From Maricaulis sp. (GTDB lineage Bacteria > Pseudomonadota > Alphaproteobacteria > Caulobacterales > Maricaulaceae), in assembly GCF_017643475.1 (NCBI RefSeq), contig NZ_JAEPNI010000004.1, forward strand, positions 186,001 through 250,000: 64,000 bases of DNA, written 5' to 3'. Both the position numbers and the translations under genes were made by a program. The notes under the pieces are model-generated. The model had not been told where the DNA came from. It worked only from the letters and a program-made list of their open reading frames with translations, and did not search any database. Shown one piece after another: positions 17,368 to 26,238 of the stretch (positions are counted from its first letter, which is position 1; each line of letters starts with the position of its first letter).

Positions 17368-18558
17368 ATGATGCCTCTTTCGATCATCCCGGACCCGTTG
17401 GCCCTTATCCTGTCAGCCGCAGCATTCGGGCAAGCCAGCCTGTGCGCCATTCTTCTCCTCTCCAGGGCAGCGCTGGCACCACACAGCCGATGGCTCTCTT
17501 TGATCTTTATCTGCCTGGGCGGTCTGGCCTCCGGCCCGATCAGCGCGGCACTCTTTGCGCCGCTCTATCCGGTCATCATGAGCGTTGTACTGTTCGCGCT
17601 CTATGCCCTGCCCGTACTGTTCTGGCTGTACACGCTCTCGCTGACCCAGGCCCCCGAAAGCGCGCCCGTCACACCTCACTGGACACATGCCATCGCGCCG
17701 TTGTGCGGCGGCCTCGGCCTTCTGAGCATCATCACGCTGCCGGCAGAGGTTCGCCTGGCCATGTTCGTTTCCGGCGATCTGGACGGAACTGATCACGCCG
17801 CAGCGGTCGCCCTTGTCCTGTTCATCCTGGTCATCAGCTGGACGCCTGTTTCCGCGGGATACGGGATCGCCGTCCAGCGCCGCCTCATCCGCCACCGCCG
17901 ACTATTGCGGGACAATCTGTCCAATACGGATGGACGGGATCTGTTCTGGCTTAGCGGCATCATTCTGGCTATCGCTGCGCTCTGGTCAGCTGCGATCATC
18001 TTGCTTGTGCTCGACAATGTCTGGGGTGGGATACACCTTCCCGCCAGTCTGGGTCCTGTCATGGTGTTGCTGCTGATCCTCGTCCTCAGCCTTCGCGGCC
18101 TGGTACAGGATAATGGCCTGGTCACACCAGCAGAGCCCGCCCACGCCCCGTTGCCGGAGCAGGCCCCTGTCGAACACTTTCAAAAATACAAGAAATCCGC
18201 TCTCAGCGAGACCGACGCGGCGCGAATAGCAGAGCGACTGGAACAGGCCATGCAGGATGACAGGCTCTATCTGGATCCCAACCTGTCCCTCACCAAGCTG
18301 GCGCGGCATGTCCGGATGGCCAGCAATCATGTCTCCCAGACACTCAACGAGGCGCTAGAGGAGACGTTTTTCGACTACGTCAATCGCTGGCGCATCGAAG
18401 CCGCCCTGCCCCACATCGCCGAAGGCAAGGTGACCGTACTGACCATCGCGCTGGATGTGGGGTTCAACACGCGCTCGACCTTCTACACCGCGTTCAAACG
18501 GGTGACAGGCATGACACCGCGCGCCTATCGGGAAACAGCGAAGAACTCTCGCGCGTAA
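17368..18558 (+). CDS. AraC family transcriptional regulator with N-terminal membrane domain
   Basis: A 396-residue protein in two parts. Residues 1-240 hold seven hydrophobic segments. Residues 275-396 hold an AraC-type helix-turn-helix pair (SLTKLARHVRMASNHVSQTL, then the second motif around TVLTIALDVGFNTRSTFYTAFKRVTGMTP). This architecture is a membrane-embedded sensor fused to a DNA-binding domain. The likely target is the divergent DUF2306-like pair, with the nested inverted repeat between them. The signal sensed is unknown. Confidence 0.88.
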   Translation: MMPLSIIPDPLALILSAAAFGQASLCAILLLSRAALAPHSRWLSLIFICLGGLASGPISAALFAPLYPVIMSVVLFALYALPVLFWLYTLSLTQAPESAPVTPHWTHAIAPLCGGLGLLSIITLPAEVRLAMFVSGDLDGTDHAAAVALVLFILVISWTPVSAGYGIAVQRRLIRHRRLLRDNLSNTDGRDLFWLSGIILAIAALWSAAIILLVLDNVWGGIHLPASLGPVMVLLLILVLSLRGLVQDNGLVTPAEPAHAPLPEQAPVEHFQKYKKSALSETDAARIAERLEQAMQDDRLYLDPNLSLTKLARHVRMASNHVSQTLNEALEETFFDYVNRWRIEAALPHIAEGKVTVLTIALDVGFNTRSTFYTAFKRVTGMTPRAYRETAKNSRA

Positions 18559-18783
18559 AATGCGCGAGGCACCGGTGGGATATTTCACCAAGACAGGCTA
18601 TCCGTTGGGCGGGCTGGACGGGCCGGAGACCAATCCTCCCGCCCGCTACGCCCCCGCGCAAGTGAACGCCCGTGTCTGGACAGGGAATGCTTGGCGTGTG
18701 TCTCTGTGTTGTCCAGCGCCCAAATGTCCACGCAGAGAATTTCTGCGAAGTGGCTACAGGAAAGAGATTAAACTGAGGACCGC

Positions 18784-19125
18784 ATGTTCTTTAAGTCAAA
18801 ATCCAAATTAGATTTCTTGAGTGATGAGGAGCGTAAGATTTACGCGCTCTTGAGATATGCGCTCTCTAAAAGCGGAATCGATGGAAATCGCGTTGAGATC
18901 TGCAAAACGGGGCAAGAAGGGCGGTACGAAGAGCGCCGCGTCATAGTGCGGCACAGTTCGAGTGATTGGCGAGTATGTTTTGTGGAGCGAGGTCAAGTAA
19001 CCACGCACGGTGCCTTTTCTAAGCTGTCTATCGCATCAGAATTCACGTATTCGCAACTAGTGGACCCGGATTCAATTTGGAAGTATCGGGCGCAATGGGA
19101 ATCTGAGAACGGTGAGGAGTTCTAG
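18784..19125 (+). CDS. hypothetical protein, AT-richer orphan
   Basis: A 113-residue soluble protein of unknown function, rich in charged residues, ending in WKYRAQWESENGEEF. Start ATG follows GAGGACCGC. Base composition is visibly AT-richer than the neighbours, roughly half GC against well over 60 percent, and codon use differs (TTT, AAA, TCT, GAT), suggesting recent transfer. It lies next to a broken accessory gene. The 225 bp upstream (18559-18783) shows no gene or clear signal. I do not recognise a domain. Confidence 0.65.
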   Translation: MFFKSKSKLDFLSDEERKIYALLRYALSKSGIDGNRVEICKTGQEGRYEERRVIVRHSSSDWRVCFVERGQVTTHGAFSKLSIASEFTYSQLVDPDSIWKYRAQWESENGEEF

Positions 19126-19322
19126 CGAGGATAGATAAGTACTACTCGTCCAGAGAATAAATGTTGCGGAACAAACCGGGATAGACACCTTTTCTCTGAT
19201 CCTGTTCCCCAATCCATACGTGACAGAGCGCGATTACCCGGCCCGAAAAATGTTTCTGTCCCATTTATAGATTTCAAACCTGGCATCCCGAAGCTGACGG
19301 TCTGCGGATAAACGCGAAACGT

Positions 19323-19649
19323 CGGATCAAGTTGATGGCTGAAGTGCGGTGCTGGGCGCTTTGGGACATGGATGAGCCGTCCAATATTTCCCCTTCGGCA
19401 CTGGGTGTATCGGAGGAACTGACTCGCGACATTGATTGTTGGTCGGAAGAGTTCGACAGCCTGTAAGATTTGGCCGACCCCGCTTTTCCCGCCAAAGTGG
19501 GGTTCCAGTCTTCCGAGGCAGCTACAAGGTTTTATGACCGGGGCTGGGCCTTGTTGGAGCGCCTCAATGCAGAATTGCCGGGCATCGAATGGTGGTATTT
19601 TGATGGGCGACTGCATTCCCTGTCACAATCACCGACGGCAAGTAGGTAG
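19323..19649 (+). pseudogene. broken hypothetical gene (in-frame TAA), immunity-like style
   Basis: Frame 3 translates to a coherent protein, RIKLMAEVRCWALWDMDEPS through WSEEFDSL, then TAA at 19464-19466, and continues DLADPAFPAKVGF through ERLNAELPGIEWWYFDG to TAG at 19647. The pattern (RIKLMAE, a W-rich start, a region with a DP and GF motif, then ALxERLxAEL) resembles a widespread family of small bacterial hypothetical proteins, some near contact-dependent toxin loci. An intact form would be about 105 residues. The start is uncertain (ATG at 19335 or further upstream). Bases 19126-19322 and 19650-19740 show no further gene. Confidence 0.6.
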
Positions 19650-19740
19650 AGCAAAGGGCACTGTCAGCAGGAGTTTGACGGTGAAAGCAACGGTAAAATC
19701 AGGCCGCCAGCCGATTCTCCGTTGCCCTCACCTAAGCAGC

Positions 19741-21120
19741 CTAGGTTCGCTTGGTGCGTGCGTCCGGATTCTTCCGATCCGCATACGGGTTCTTGCCCGA
19801 CTTCACGATCAGCCGGATCGGGATGCCCGGCATGTCAAAGGCCTCGCGGATGCCGTTAATCAGATAGCGTTTATAGCTGTCCGGCAGGGCATAACCACGT
19901 GAACACATCAACACGAAGGTCGGCGGGCGGCCCTTGGTCTGGGTGAGGTAGCGCGGACGGATTCGGCGCCCCGCCACGGAGGGTGGCGGGTGGCGTTCGA
20001 TCATTTCCTGCAGCCAGTCATTGAGATCGCGCGTCTTGATCTTGGCGTCCCAATCCTTGTGCAGGCGAGACAGGGCCGGCATGATTTCATCCAGCCCCTT
20101 GTTCTTGACCGAGGAGATCGGCAGCAAGGGCGCACCGGTCATCTGCGGCAGGAGGCGTTCGAACTCCAGCTGCATCTCTTTCAGGAAGGCCGTGCGATTT
20201 GGCACCAGGTCGAATTTGGAAATGGCAATCGCAACGGCGCGGCCTTCCTTGTAGGCCATGTCCGCCAGGTGCAGGTCCTGTTTCTCCAGCGGATGCTGGG
20301 CATCGACGAGCAACAGCACCACCTCGGCAAACTTCACCGCGCGCAGCGTGTCTGCGGCGCTCATGCGTTCGAGACGGTCCTTGACCTTGCCGCGCTTGCG
20401 CAGGCCGGCGGTGTCGTGCAGGCGCACGCGGCGACCATCCCACATCCAGTCAACAGCGATGGCGTCGCGCGTGATGCCGGCCTCGGGGCCCGTGATCAGG
20501 CGTTCCTCACCGATCAGTGTATTGATGAGCGTCGACTTGCCGGCATTGGGACGACCGATCACGGCGATGCGCAGCGGCGGTTCCTCGTCCTCATCCTTCT
20601 TGCGACGACGCTTGGGCGAACCCAGCGCCTCGTAGACGGACTGGTAAAGATCACTCATGCCATCGCCATGGGCCGCGGACAGGCCGATCGGCTCGCCCAG
20701 GCCCAGCGCATAAGCGTCCATCAGACCGCCCAGACCTGCCTTGCCCTCGGCCTTGTTGGCACACAGGATCACCGGCTTGCCGGACTTGCGCATGACATCG
20801 GCAAAGATCTCATCGAGCGGCGTGATACCGGCACGGGCATCAATCAGCAGCAGGCAGACATCGGCATCATGGATGGCCATTTCGGTCTGGGTGCGCATCT
20901 CGGCGTCCAGCCCGTCCTTTTCGGCATCGTCGTAACCGGCGGTGTCGATGAGCAGCAGCTCCATCTCACCCAGGCGGCCACGCGCCTCGCGCCGGTCCCG
21001 CGTCACGCCGGGACGGTCATCCACGATCGCCAGCGGCTTGCCCGCCAGACGATTGAACAGGGTCGATTTGCCCACATTGGGACGTCCAACGACGGCAATG
21101 CGGGGCAGATTATCAGTCAT
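19741..21120 (-). CDS. der: ribosome biogenesis GTPase Der (EngA)
   Basis: Tandem GTPase needed for 50S subunit assembly. The 459-residue protein has two G domains: G1 motifs GRPNVGKSTLF (residue 10) and GRPNAGKSTLI (about 190), each with a DTAG motif (LIDTAGYDD and LHDTAGLRK) and an xKxD motif (CANKAEG, where D is replaced, and ISKFDLV), then a KH-like C-terminal domain (KYLTQ-type segment RPRYLTQTKGRPPTFVLMC). The first-domain NKAE variant is common in Der. It is followed in the operon direction from bamB by 11 bp. Confidence 0.96.
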   Translation of the reverse strand: MTDNLPRIAVVGRPNVGKSTLFNRLAGKPLAIVDDRPGVTRDRREARGRLGEMELLLIDTAGYDDAEKDGLDAEMRTQTEMAIHDADVCLLLIDARAGITPLDEIFADVMRKSGKPVILCANKAEGKAGLGGLMDAYALGLGEPIGLSAAHGDGMSDLYQSVYEALGSPKRRRKKDEDEEPPLRIAVIGRPNAGKSTLINTLIGEERLITGPEAGITRDAIAVDWMWDGRRVRLHDTAGLRKRGKVKDRLERMSAADTLRAVKFAEVVLLLVDAQHPLEKQDLHLADMAYKEGRAVAIAISKFDLVPNRTAFLKEMQLEFERLLPQMTGAPLLPISSVKNKGLDEIMPALSRLHKDWDAKIKTRDLNDWLQEMIERHPPPSVAGRRIRPRYLTQTKGRPPTFVLMCSRGYALPDSYKRYLINGIREAFDMPGIPIRLIVKSGKNPYADRKNPDARTKRT

Positions 21121-21131
21121 TCGGTTTTGGC

Positions 21132-22505
21132 CTATCGCAGCGCGATTACCCGCGCTTCGTCGGTGACGACATAGATCGTCTCATTGGCAATAACGGGCGC
21201 GACATATACCTCGTCACGCAGATCGTACTCACGCATCTCCGAACCGTCATAGGCGTTTAAAAGCACAGCTTCGCCATGACTGGAGGTCACAAAAACGCGG
21301 CCGCCGGCCATGATCGGGCCGGACCAGGCAATACGATCCTCACGCTTGCGCGGGTTCTCGAACTGCTGGAGTTGGGTGATCCAGTGCACCTGGCCACTCA
21401 GGCGATTGACGCAGACGACCTGGGATTCCGTGGTGACAACATAAAGATAATCACCCGCAACCCACGGTGCGTGCAGACCACCGGCTGGCAATTCCCACGC
21501 ACGCTCGCCAGAGCGCAGGGAGATAGCCACCAGGGTGCCGGAATGGCTCATCGCATAGACCATGTTGTCGACGATCACCGGGCTGCCGGCAACGTCGTTG
21601 ATCTCGGACATGGCGGTCATGGACCCGGAACTGCCCAGGCTGTCGGACCACAGCGGGTTTCCGTTCTGGACCCGAAGCGCGACCAGTTCGCCGGAAGCGA
21701 ACGGCGCAACAACGATGTCACCCAAAACTGCCGGGCTTGGCGATGTGATCAGGCGTGCCGTCTCGACGATGCCCTGATAGGTCCAGTTCACCGTACCCGT
21801 CGCAGCGTCGAGCGAGAGCATCTCGTTATCGTCAGACGCCACAAAAACACGTCCGTCAGCCACCGTCGGAGCGCCGTGGAACGGTACGATGATTTCGCTG
21901 CGCCAGATCTCGCTGCCGGTCTGGGCATCAAGAGCGACAAAATAATTATAGCCGGCGTGTGCATAGATACGGCCGGAATCAAACGCCAGACCACCGCCAA
22001 AGGCCATGCGATCGCGTTCATTCGGACCTTCCAGGCGACGAGACCAGACACGATTGCCCGTATCCGCATCAATCGCAGACACTTCGCCGCGAGCGTCGAT
22101 CATGAAGACCCGACCGTCGGCAACGACCGGACGCGAATTCAGGCGGTGACTATTGTCAGAGCCCTGCCCGACACTTTCGCGCCACATAATATCCAGGTTT
22201 CCAGAAGCCTGCGTGTGCTGCAGCGAATGGGTCGGATATCCATCCGGCCCCGGCCAGACCGTGTTGACATAAGCGGTCGGCAACTGGACAGGCGGCAGTT
22301 CCGCACCGGCCTGCAGCCCAACCTCGAAATCAAGGATCGAGATGCGACCGTCCGTCGGAGCCGTCTCTTCAGGGGCATCACTGCCACCTCCGATGCCCGG
22401 AATGAAATCCAGCGCATCACCCGGATCGGGAAGTGAGGAACAGGCTGCAACCGGCGCCAGGGCCAGCGCGAGAAGAAGAGAACGCGTACGCTTTACATCA
22501 ATCAT
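21132..22505 (-). CDS. bamB: outer membrane assembly lipoprotein BamB
   Basis: BamB is a beta-propeller lipoprotein of the BAM complex that inserts outer-membrane proteins. The start at MIDVKRTRSLLLALALAP gives a lipoprotein signal with lipobox VAAC; two more upstream codons in frame are unlikely to be used. The mature part has repeated PQQ-like blades such as GRVFMIDARGEVSAIDADTG and GRVFVASDDNEMLSLDAATG. About 457 residues. The start overlaps the yfgM-like gene end by 8 bp. The order YfgM-BamB-Der is a conserved module. Confidence 0.93.
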   Translation of the reverse strand: MIDVKRTRSLLLALALAPVAACSSLPDPGDALDFIPGIGGGSDAPEETAPTDGRISILDFEVGLQAGAELPPVQLPTAYVNTVWPGPDGYPTHSLQHTQASGNLDIMWRESVGQGSDNSHRLNSRPVVADGRVFMIDARGEVSAIDADTGNRVWSRRLEGPNERDRMAFGGGLAFDSGRIYAHAGYNYFVALDAQTGSEIWRSEIIVPFHGAPTVADGRVFVASDDNEMLSLDAATGTVNWTYQGIVETARLITSPSPAVLGDIVVAPFASGELVALRVQNGNPLWSDSLGSSGSMTAMSEINDVAGSPVIVDNMVYAMSHSGTLVAISLRSGERAWELPAGGLHAPWVAGDYLYVVTTESQVVCVNRLSGQVHWITQLQQFENPRKREDRIAWSGPIMAGGRVFVTSSHGEAVLLNAYDGSEMREYDLRDEVYVAPVIANETIYVVTDEARVIALR

Positions 22506-23241
22506 TGCCGGCTTCCTCAGCAGCATTGTCCGGGGTGTCCACAGGGTCGGTCGCCGCTTCGGCTTCCGCTTCCTCGAGAGGCGCTTCCTGGACCGAAGAC
22601 AGGGACTCGATCAGGGCCAGGGCTTCCTGCCCGCGACGCTGAACGCCCTGCGGCGCATCAAGTGCGAAGGTCAACAGCTGGTATTCGCTCTCGGCTCGCT
22701 CGAGATCACCCGCCCGCAAGGCAGCGGCACCAATCGTTTCGCGCGCCAGCAGGCGATAGGGAGACGACGCGCCCGCCAGGGGGCTGACGCGGATTTCCAC
22801 ATCGGCGAAGCTGAGCGTTTCCCAGCGGGCCCAGACGGCCTTGAGCTGGGCCATGTCGGAGATGATCTGGTCAGAGGTCGAGGCAGCGATCTGGTCGAAC
22901 AGGCTGGCCGCCGTTTCGTTCTCGCCGTTCTCGAGGGCAATTTCAGCACGACGCATCTGTGCCATCAGCACATAACCGGACGTTCCTTCGCGGGTCAGCG
23001 TGTCAAACCCGGCATCCGCAAGAGCGAACTCACCGGATTCAAAATTGCTGACAGCTTCACGATAGGCGTCAGAGCTTTCCTGGAGCTGAGAGGTGCGCCA
23101 GTAATCCCAGAACTGGATACCAGCCGCGCCCACGACAATAGCGGCAGCAGCGCCACCCACCCAGGGGCCCCATTTCTTCAGCGCTTCCTGATATTTGTCG
23201 TTGCGAAGCTCTTCTTCGACTTCTTCAAAAACATCGACCAC
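22498..23241 (-). CDS. YfgM-like tetratricopeptide membrane protein
   Basis: The 247-residue protein starts with the family opening DVFEEVEEELRNDKYQEALKKWG, followed by one membrane span at about residues 27-47 and a periplasmic TPR-like domain with Ala-rich helices, ending in an acidic tail. In E. coli the related YfgM is an ancillary subunit of the Sec translocon that works with periplasmic chaperones; its gene precedes bamB and der, as here. Overlap with bamB suggests coupled translation. Confidence 0.88.
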   Translation of the reverse strand: MVDVFEEVEEELRNDKYQEALKKWGPWVGGAAAAIVVGAAGIQFWDYWRTSQLQESSDAYREAVSNFESGEFALADAGFDTLTREGTSGYVLMAQMRRAEIALENGENETAASLFDQIAASTSDQIISDMAQLKAVWARWETLSFADVEIRVSPLAGASSPYRLLARETIGAAALRAGDLERAESEYQLLTFALDAPQGVQRRGQEALALIESLSSVQEAPLEEAEAEAATDPVDTPDNAAEEAGND

Positions 23242-23312
23242 TTCGGCCAGACTCCCTGAAACAGATATTCGGGGCGGACCCTAGCCGTCTCAGCGCCTTG
23301 CGGCAACAGGCG

Positions 23313-24140
23313 TCAACCGTCCTTGCGCTCGAGTGTGTAGACCTCGGCACTGGACGGGAAGTCCCGCGAGCGCACTTCCTCGGCGTAACGCGCCACTGCA
23401 GCGTCCGTCCGTTCGGCCATGTTGTCGTATCTCTTGACGAATTTCGGTGTCCACTCGAACACGCCCAGCATGTCCTGGGTGACCAGAATCTGACCGTCAC
23501 AAGCCGATGACGCACCAATCCCGATGGTCGGAACATCGACCGCCTGAGTGATCTCGTCCGCCAGGTTTTCTGCCACCCCCTCGATGACGATGGCAAAGGC
23601 ACCGGCATCGGCTGTAGCGCGGGCCTCGTCGATAACACGCTGGCGCTCTGCATCGGTACGGCCCTTGGCCTTGAAACCACCATCGGCCAGCGCTGCCTGC
23701 GGGCGAAGCCCGATATGACCAACCACCGGAATGGAACGCTCTGCCATGAAGGCAATGCTTTCAGCGGCATAGGTGCCGCTTTCGATCTTGATCGCCTGGC
23801 AACCGGTTTCGGACATGATACGCGCTGCGTTCTCGAACGCCTGCTGCGGGCTGGCCTCGTAGGAGCCAAACGGCATGTCGACCGCTACCAGCGCCCGTCT
23901 GGAGCCCCGCATGACGGCCTTGCCATGCATGATCATCATGTCCAGCGTCACGCCGATCGTGCTGTCCAACCCGTGCACCACCATGCCGACACTGTCACCG
24001 ACCAGCAGCAGGTCGCAATGCGGATCGAGAATGCGGGCCATCGGCGCGTCATAGGCCGTCAGGCAGACCAGCGGCTCACCGCCCTTGCGGGCACGAATAT
24101 CCGGAGCCGTAATGCGGCGAACTTGAGTTTGTGCAGACAT
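23313..24140 (-). CDS. panB: 3-methyl-2-oxobutanoate hydroxymethyltransferase
   Basis: First committed step of pantothenate (coenzyme A) synthesis: transfers a hydroxymethyl group from methylenetetrahydrofolate to alpha-ketoisovalerate. The 275-residue TIM barrel shows LTAYDAPMARILD, LLVGDSVGMVVHG, and GHIGLRPQA, all PanB hallmarks, and the metal-binding and catalytic Glu region IVIEGVAE. The start ATG lies only 5 nt after a strong hairpin that contains the best Shine-Dalgarno-like sequence. Confidence 0.95.
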   Translation of the reverse strand: MSAQTQVRRITAPDIRARKGGEPLVCLTAYDAPMARILDPHCDLLLVGDSVGMVVHGLDSTIGVTLDMMIMHGKAVMRGSRRALVAVDMPFGSYEASPQQAFENAARIMSETGCQAIKIESGTYAAESIAFMAERSIPVVGHIGLRPQAALADGGFKAKGRTDAERQRVIDEARATADAGAFAIVIEGVAENLADEITQAVDVPTIGIGASSACDGQILVTQDMLGVFEWTPKFVKRYDNMAERTDAAVARYAEEVRSRDFPSSAEVYTLERKDG

Positions 24141-24145
24141 GAAAA

Positions 24146-24173
24146 GGCGGCCTCAAAGCAATTTGAAGCCGCC
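24146..24173 (-). promoter_or_regulatory. hairpin directly upstream of panB (terminator or translation control)
   Basis: Inverted repeat GGCGGC-TCAAA / TTTGA-GCCGCC with one mismatch and a 4-base loop. On the minus strand it is followed by TTTT and then the panB ATG after 5 nt. It may be the terminator of the ECF sigma/anti-sigma genes, or a 5'-UTR hairpin hiding the GAGG ribosome-binding sequence, which lies in the distal arm. Both readings are possible. Confidence 0.6.
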
Positions 24174-24209
24174 AATCTAGACGATAATGCTGCAGTGCAA
24201 AAGAGTGGC

Positions 24210-24560
24210 TTATCCGCCTTGGAGAATCCGGCGAGGCAAGACCAGAGCAACCATGCCGGCAGCGAGTGCCATTGCGGCAGCGGCCATGGTTTCCGGTGAC
24301 ATCAGGAAGGAAGCATTGGCCATAATGCCCTCGGCCGGGATCTGGATATTGCCCAGAACACTTTCGAGCTGCGTTCCCGCAATCGCCGATCCGGTGGACC
24401 CGGCTCCGCCCAGGATCAGCACCCGCTTGCGATCCGGGTTGTTGAGCTTGGCGATCACGCTCTGCGCGAAGGCATCAGCACTTTTATCTTCTTCAAGCGG
24501 TTTCGCAGCTGCGGCGAAAGCGGCTTTCAGGCGTGCGTCAAATGCATCTTCCATGGTCAT
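24210..24560 (-). CDS. anti-sigma-factor-like single-span membrane protein 1
   Basis: A 116-residue protein. The start at ATG 24560 (MTMEDAFDARLK) is chosen because it overlaps the sigma gene stop as ATGA; the longer upstream frame lies wholly inside the sigma gene. The N-terminal soluble half (FDARLKAAFAAAAKPLEEDKSADAF) precedes a polar stretch and a C-terminal membrane segment (MAAAAMALAAGMVALVLPRR). Coupling to an ECF sigma gene and this layout suggest an anti-sigma role, although no canonical anti-sigma motif is visible. Confidence 0.7.
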   Translation of the reverse strand: MTMEDAFDARLKAAFAAAAKPLEEDKSADAFAQSVIAKLNNPDRKRVLILGGAGSTGSAIAGTQLESVLGNIQIPAEGIMANASFLMSPETMAAAAMALAAGMVALVLPRRILQGG

Positions 24561-25099
24561 CTCACAGTTACCTCCGCTTCGGTGAAAAAAGCCTGGAGCT
24601 TGGCTCGGCCTCTGTTCACGTGTGACTTTACAGTCCCCAGCGGCATTCCTGTCGCCTCTGCTGCCTCCGAATGCGACATTCCGCAAGAATAGCACATAAC
24701 GACGGCAACACGTTCTTCATCCTTGAGTGTAGCGAGCGCGCGATCAAGGTCTACGACATTTCCCATGTCACGTGGCGCTTCACTCTCCTCTGCACCCTGC
24801 TGGTATTGCTCCAGCAAACGGTCGGCGGATTTGCGTTTCCTGGCTGACTTCAAGAACTCTGTATAGGCAATCGAACATAGCCAGGACTTGAATGAGCCGG
24901 TGCCCTTGAAACTGCCGATCTTCTCGAAGGCCCGGACAAAGGTATCCTGGGCGAGATCATCGGCAAGGGCGTGGTTCCGGCACATCCGCTGCAGCATGGC
25001 CCGGACCAGGGTCTGGTGGCGCCGGACAAGCTCGCCGAAGGCTGCGCTGTTGCGCGTGGCAACAACCAGTGCCGTGAGTTCTTCGTCCGATGCCGCCAT
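24557..25099 (-). CDS. ECF RNA polymerase sigma factor 1
   Basis: A 180-residue sigma-70 family protein of the ECF group. Region 2 contains DDLAQDTFVRAFEKIGSFKGTGSFKSWLCSIAYTEFL in several blocks (residues 45-85). Region 4 contains the HTH with MSHSEAAEATGMPLGTVKSHVNRGRAKL. It would direct transcription under a stress or envelope signal; the regulon cannot be read here. It is followed by an overlapping membrane protein gene and preceded by a DUF6249-like gene. Confidence 0.92.
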   Translation of the reverse strand: MAASDEELTALVVATRNSAAFGELVRRHQTLVRAMLQRMCRNHALADDLAQDTFVRAFEKIGSFKGTGSFKSWLCSIAYTEFLKSARKRKSADRLLEQYQQGAEESEAPRDMGNVVDLDRALATLKDEERVAVVMCYSCGMSHSEAAEATGMPLGTVKSHVNRGRAKLQAFFTEAEVTVR

Positions 25100-25128
25100 G
25101 ACTTAGATCCCGGTTCCCAAATTACGGC

Positions 25129-25524
25129 TTAAGCCGCGTCCTGTTGTTCTTTTTTCCGGCCCATCAGACCGAACCCAACAAGAACCAGACCGATGAAACC
25201 CGGGAAGGACGCGATAGCTGGCATTATGAACATGGCCTCCTGATCACCTTCCACGGAGCCAATCGCCCAGCCCAGAACCAGGAAGCCGGCGGCAACGGCG
25301 ATCAGGATCAATCCAGCCTTGAGGTCGCCATTGGCGCTAGACTTCTGCGGCATTCCGAGCGCTTTGATCGTATCCGGAGTCATTTGCTGACCACCACGAA
25401 TGGCTTCCTCGATGGTGGCCAACGTTGCCTTGCGACGCTGGGTGTTTGCATTGAACGCGATCCAGACGATGGCAACAACCATCAGGAACGGCGACATCGC
25501 AACCAGCATAGTAGAGATTTCCAT
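25129..25524 (-). CDS. DUF6249-like small membrane protein 1
   Basis: A 131-residue protein with an N-terminal span (SPFLMVVAIVWIAFNA), a cytosolic segment (KATLATIEEAIRGGQQMTPDTIKALGM), and two C-terminal spans ending in RKKEQQDAA. Its plan matches the protein encoded upstream of the second ECF sigma gene at 27082-27492. DUF6249 proteins often adjoin ECF sigma genes, but their role is not established. It precedes the sigma gene by 29 bp. Confidence 0.75.
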   Translation of the reverse strand: MEISTMLVAMSPFLMVVAIVWIAFNANTQRRKATLATIEEAIRGGQQMTPDTIKALGMPQKSSANGDLKAGLILIAVAAGFLVLGWAIGSVEGDQEAMFIMPAIASFPGFIGLVLVGFGLMGRKKEQQDAA

Positions 25525-25608
25525 TTTTATTCTCCTTGTACTCGACCGGCGCGCTGCACGCCGTTTCTGACCATTAGATGCGGGTCAGGGCGATTTTGGA
25601 TGCACAGA

Positions 25609-26166
25609 TCATCCAATAATCACCACGCCGAACAAATACATGTGTATATTCATCAAGATAAGCGCTGCAAGAACACCCAGGATGATGGCGGTAAGATCGC
25701 CGCCCCAGCCCTTTACGATGGGTGGCGGGGTCTCACGCATCCAGGACGCAATGAAGGTGATTGCCGACCAGACGAAGAAAGATCCAAACAGCAACACCGC
25801 GCTCAACTCGCCATTGGCCACCAGGTGCCCAAAGGCCCACAACATCGTACCGGCGAGCATGGGATGGCGCACCCAGCGACGGATATGTCCCGGCGCATAG
25901 GCCGACACGATCAGGATGAGCGCGACGGGGACCAGGGTGAAAGCCAGATGACGCGTCCACTCCGGCGGATACCAGACCACGACCGGCGGATGCGCGATGA
26001 TCTTGCCATAGATGATCAGGGCAAAGCCGACCAGCGAGATGACTGTGTAGCCCAACTTGTAGGGCATTTCTCCGAGCTGGGCTTGCAGCTTGTCGCGGCC
26101 CCCCGGAACAAGACGCAGCGAATGGACGCCGATGAACAATACCAGGCCGGCAACCAGTACAAGCAT
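25609..26166 (-). CDS. NnrU family membrane protein
   Basis: A 185-residue protein with five to six hydrophobic segments and the NnrU signature features: LFIGVHSLRLVPGGRD at the start, VWYPPEWTRHLAF, and HIRRWVRHPMLAGTMLWAFGHLVANG in the middle. NnrU was named from denitrification loci and is related to methyltransferase-like membrane proteins; many bacteria without denitrification carry it. It sits between the two ECF modules. The 73-bp gap to the upstream gene leaves room for its own promoter. Confidence 0.88.
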   Translation of the reverse strand: MLVLVAGLVLFIGVHSLRLVPGGRDKLQAQLGEMPYKLGYTVISLVGFALIIYGKIIAHPPVVVWYPPEWTRHLAFTLVPVALILIVSAYAPGHIRRWVRHPMLAGTMLWAFGHLVANGELSAVLLFGSFFVWSAITFIASWMRETPPPIVKGWGGDLTAIILGVLAALILMNIHMYLFGVVIIG

Positions 26167-26238
26167 GAACGCCTCCCCTATCTGACCGCCAACTATAGGT
26201 GATTCAGTTCATAACCAAGAGTTTTGCATGTGCTCAGA

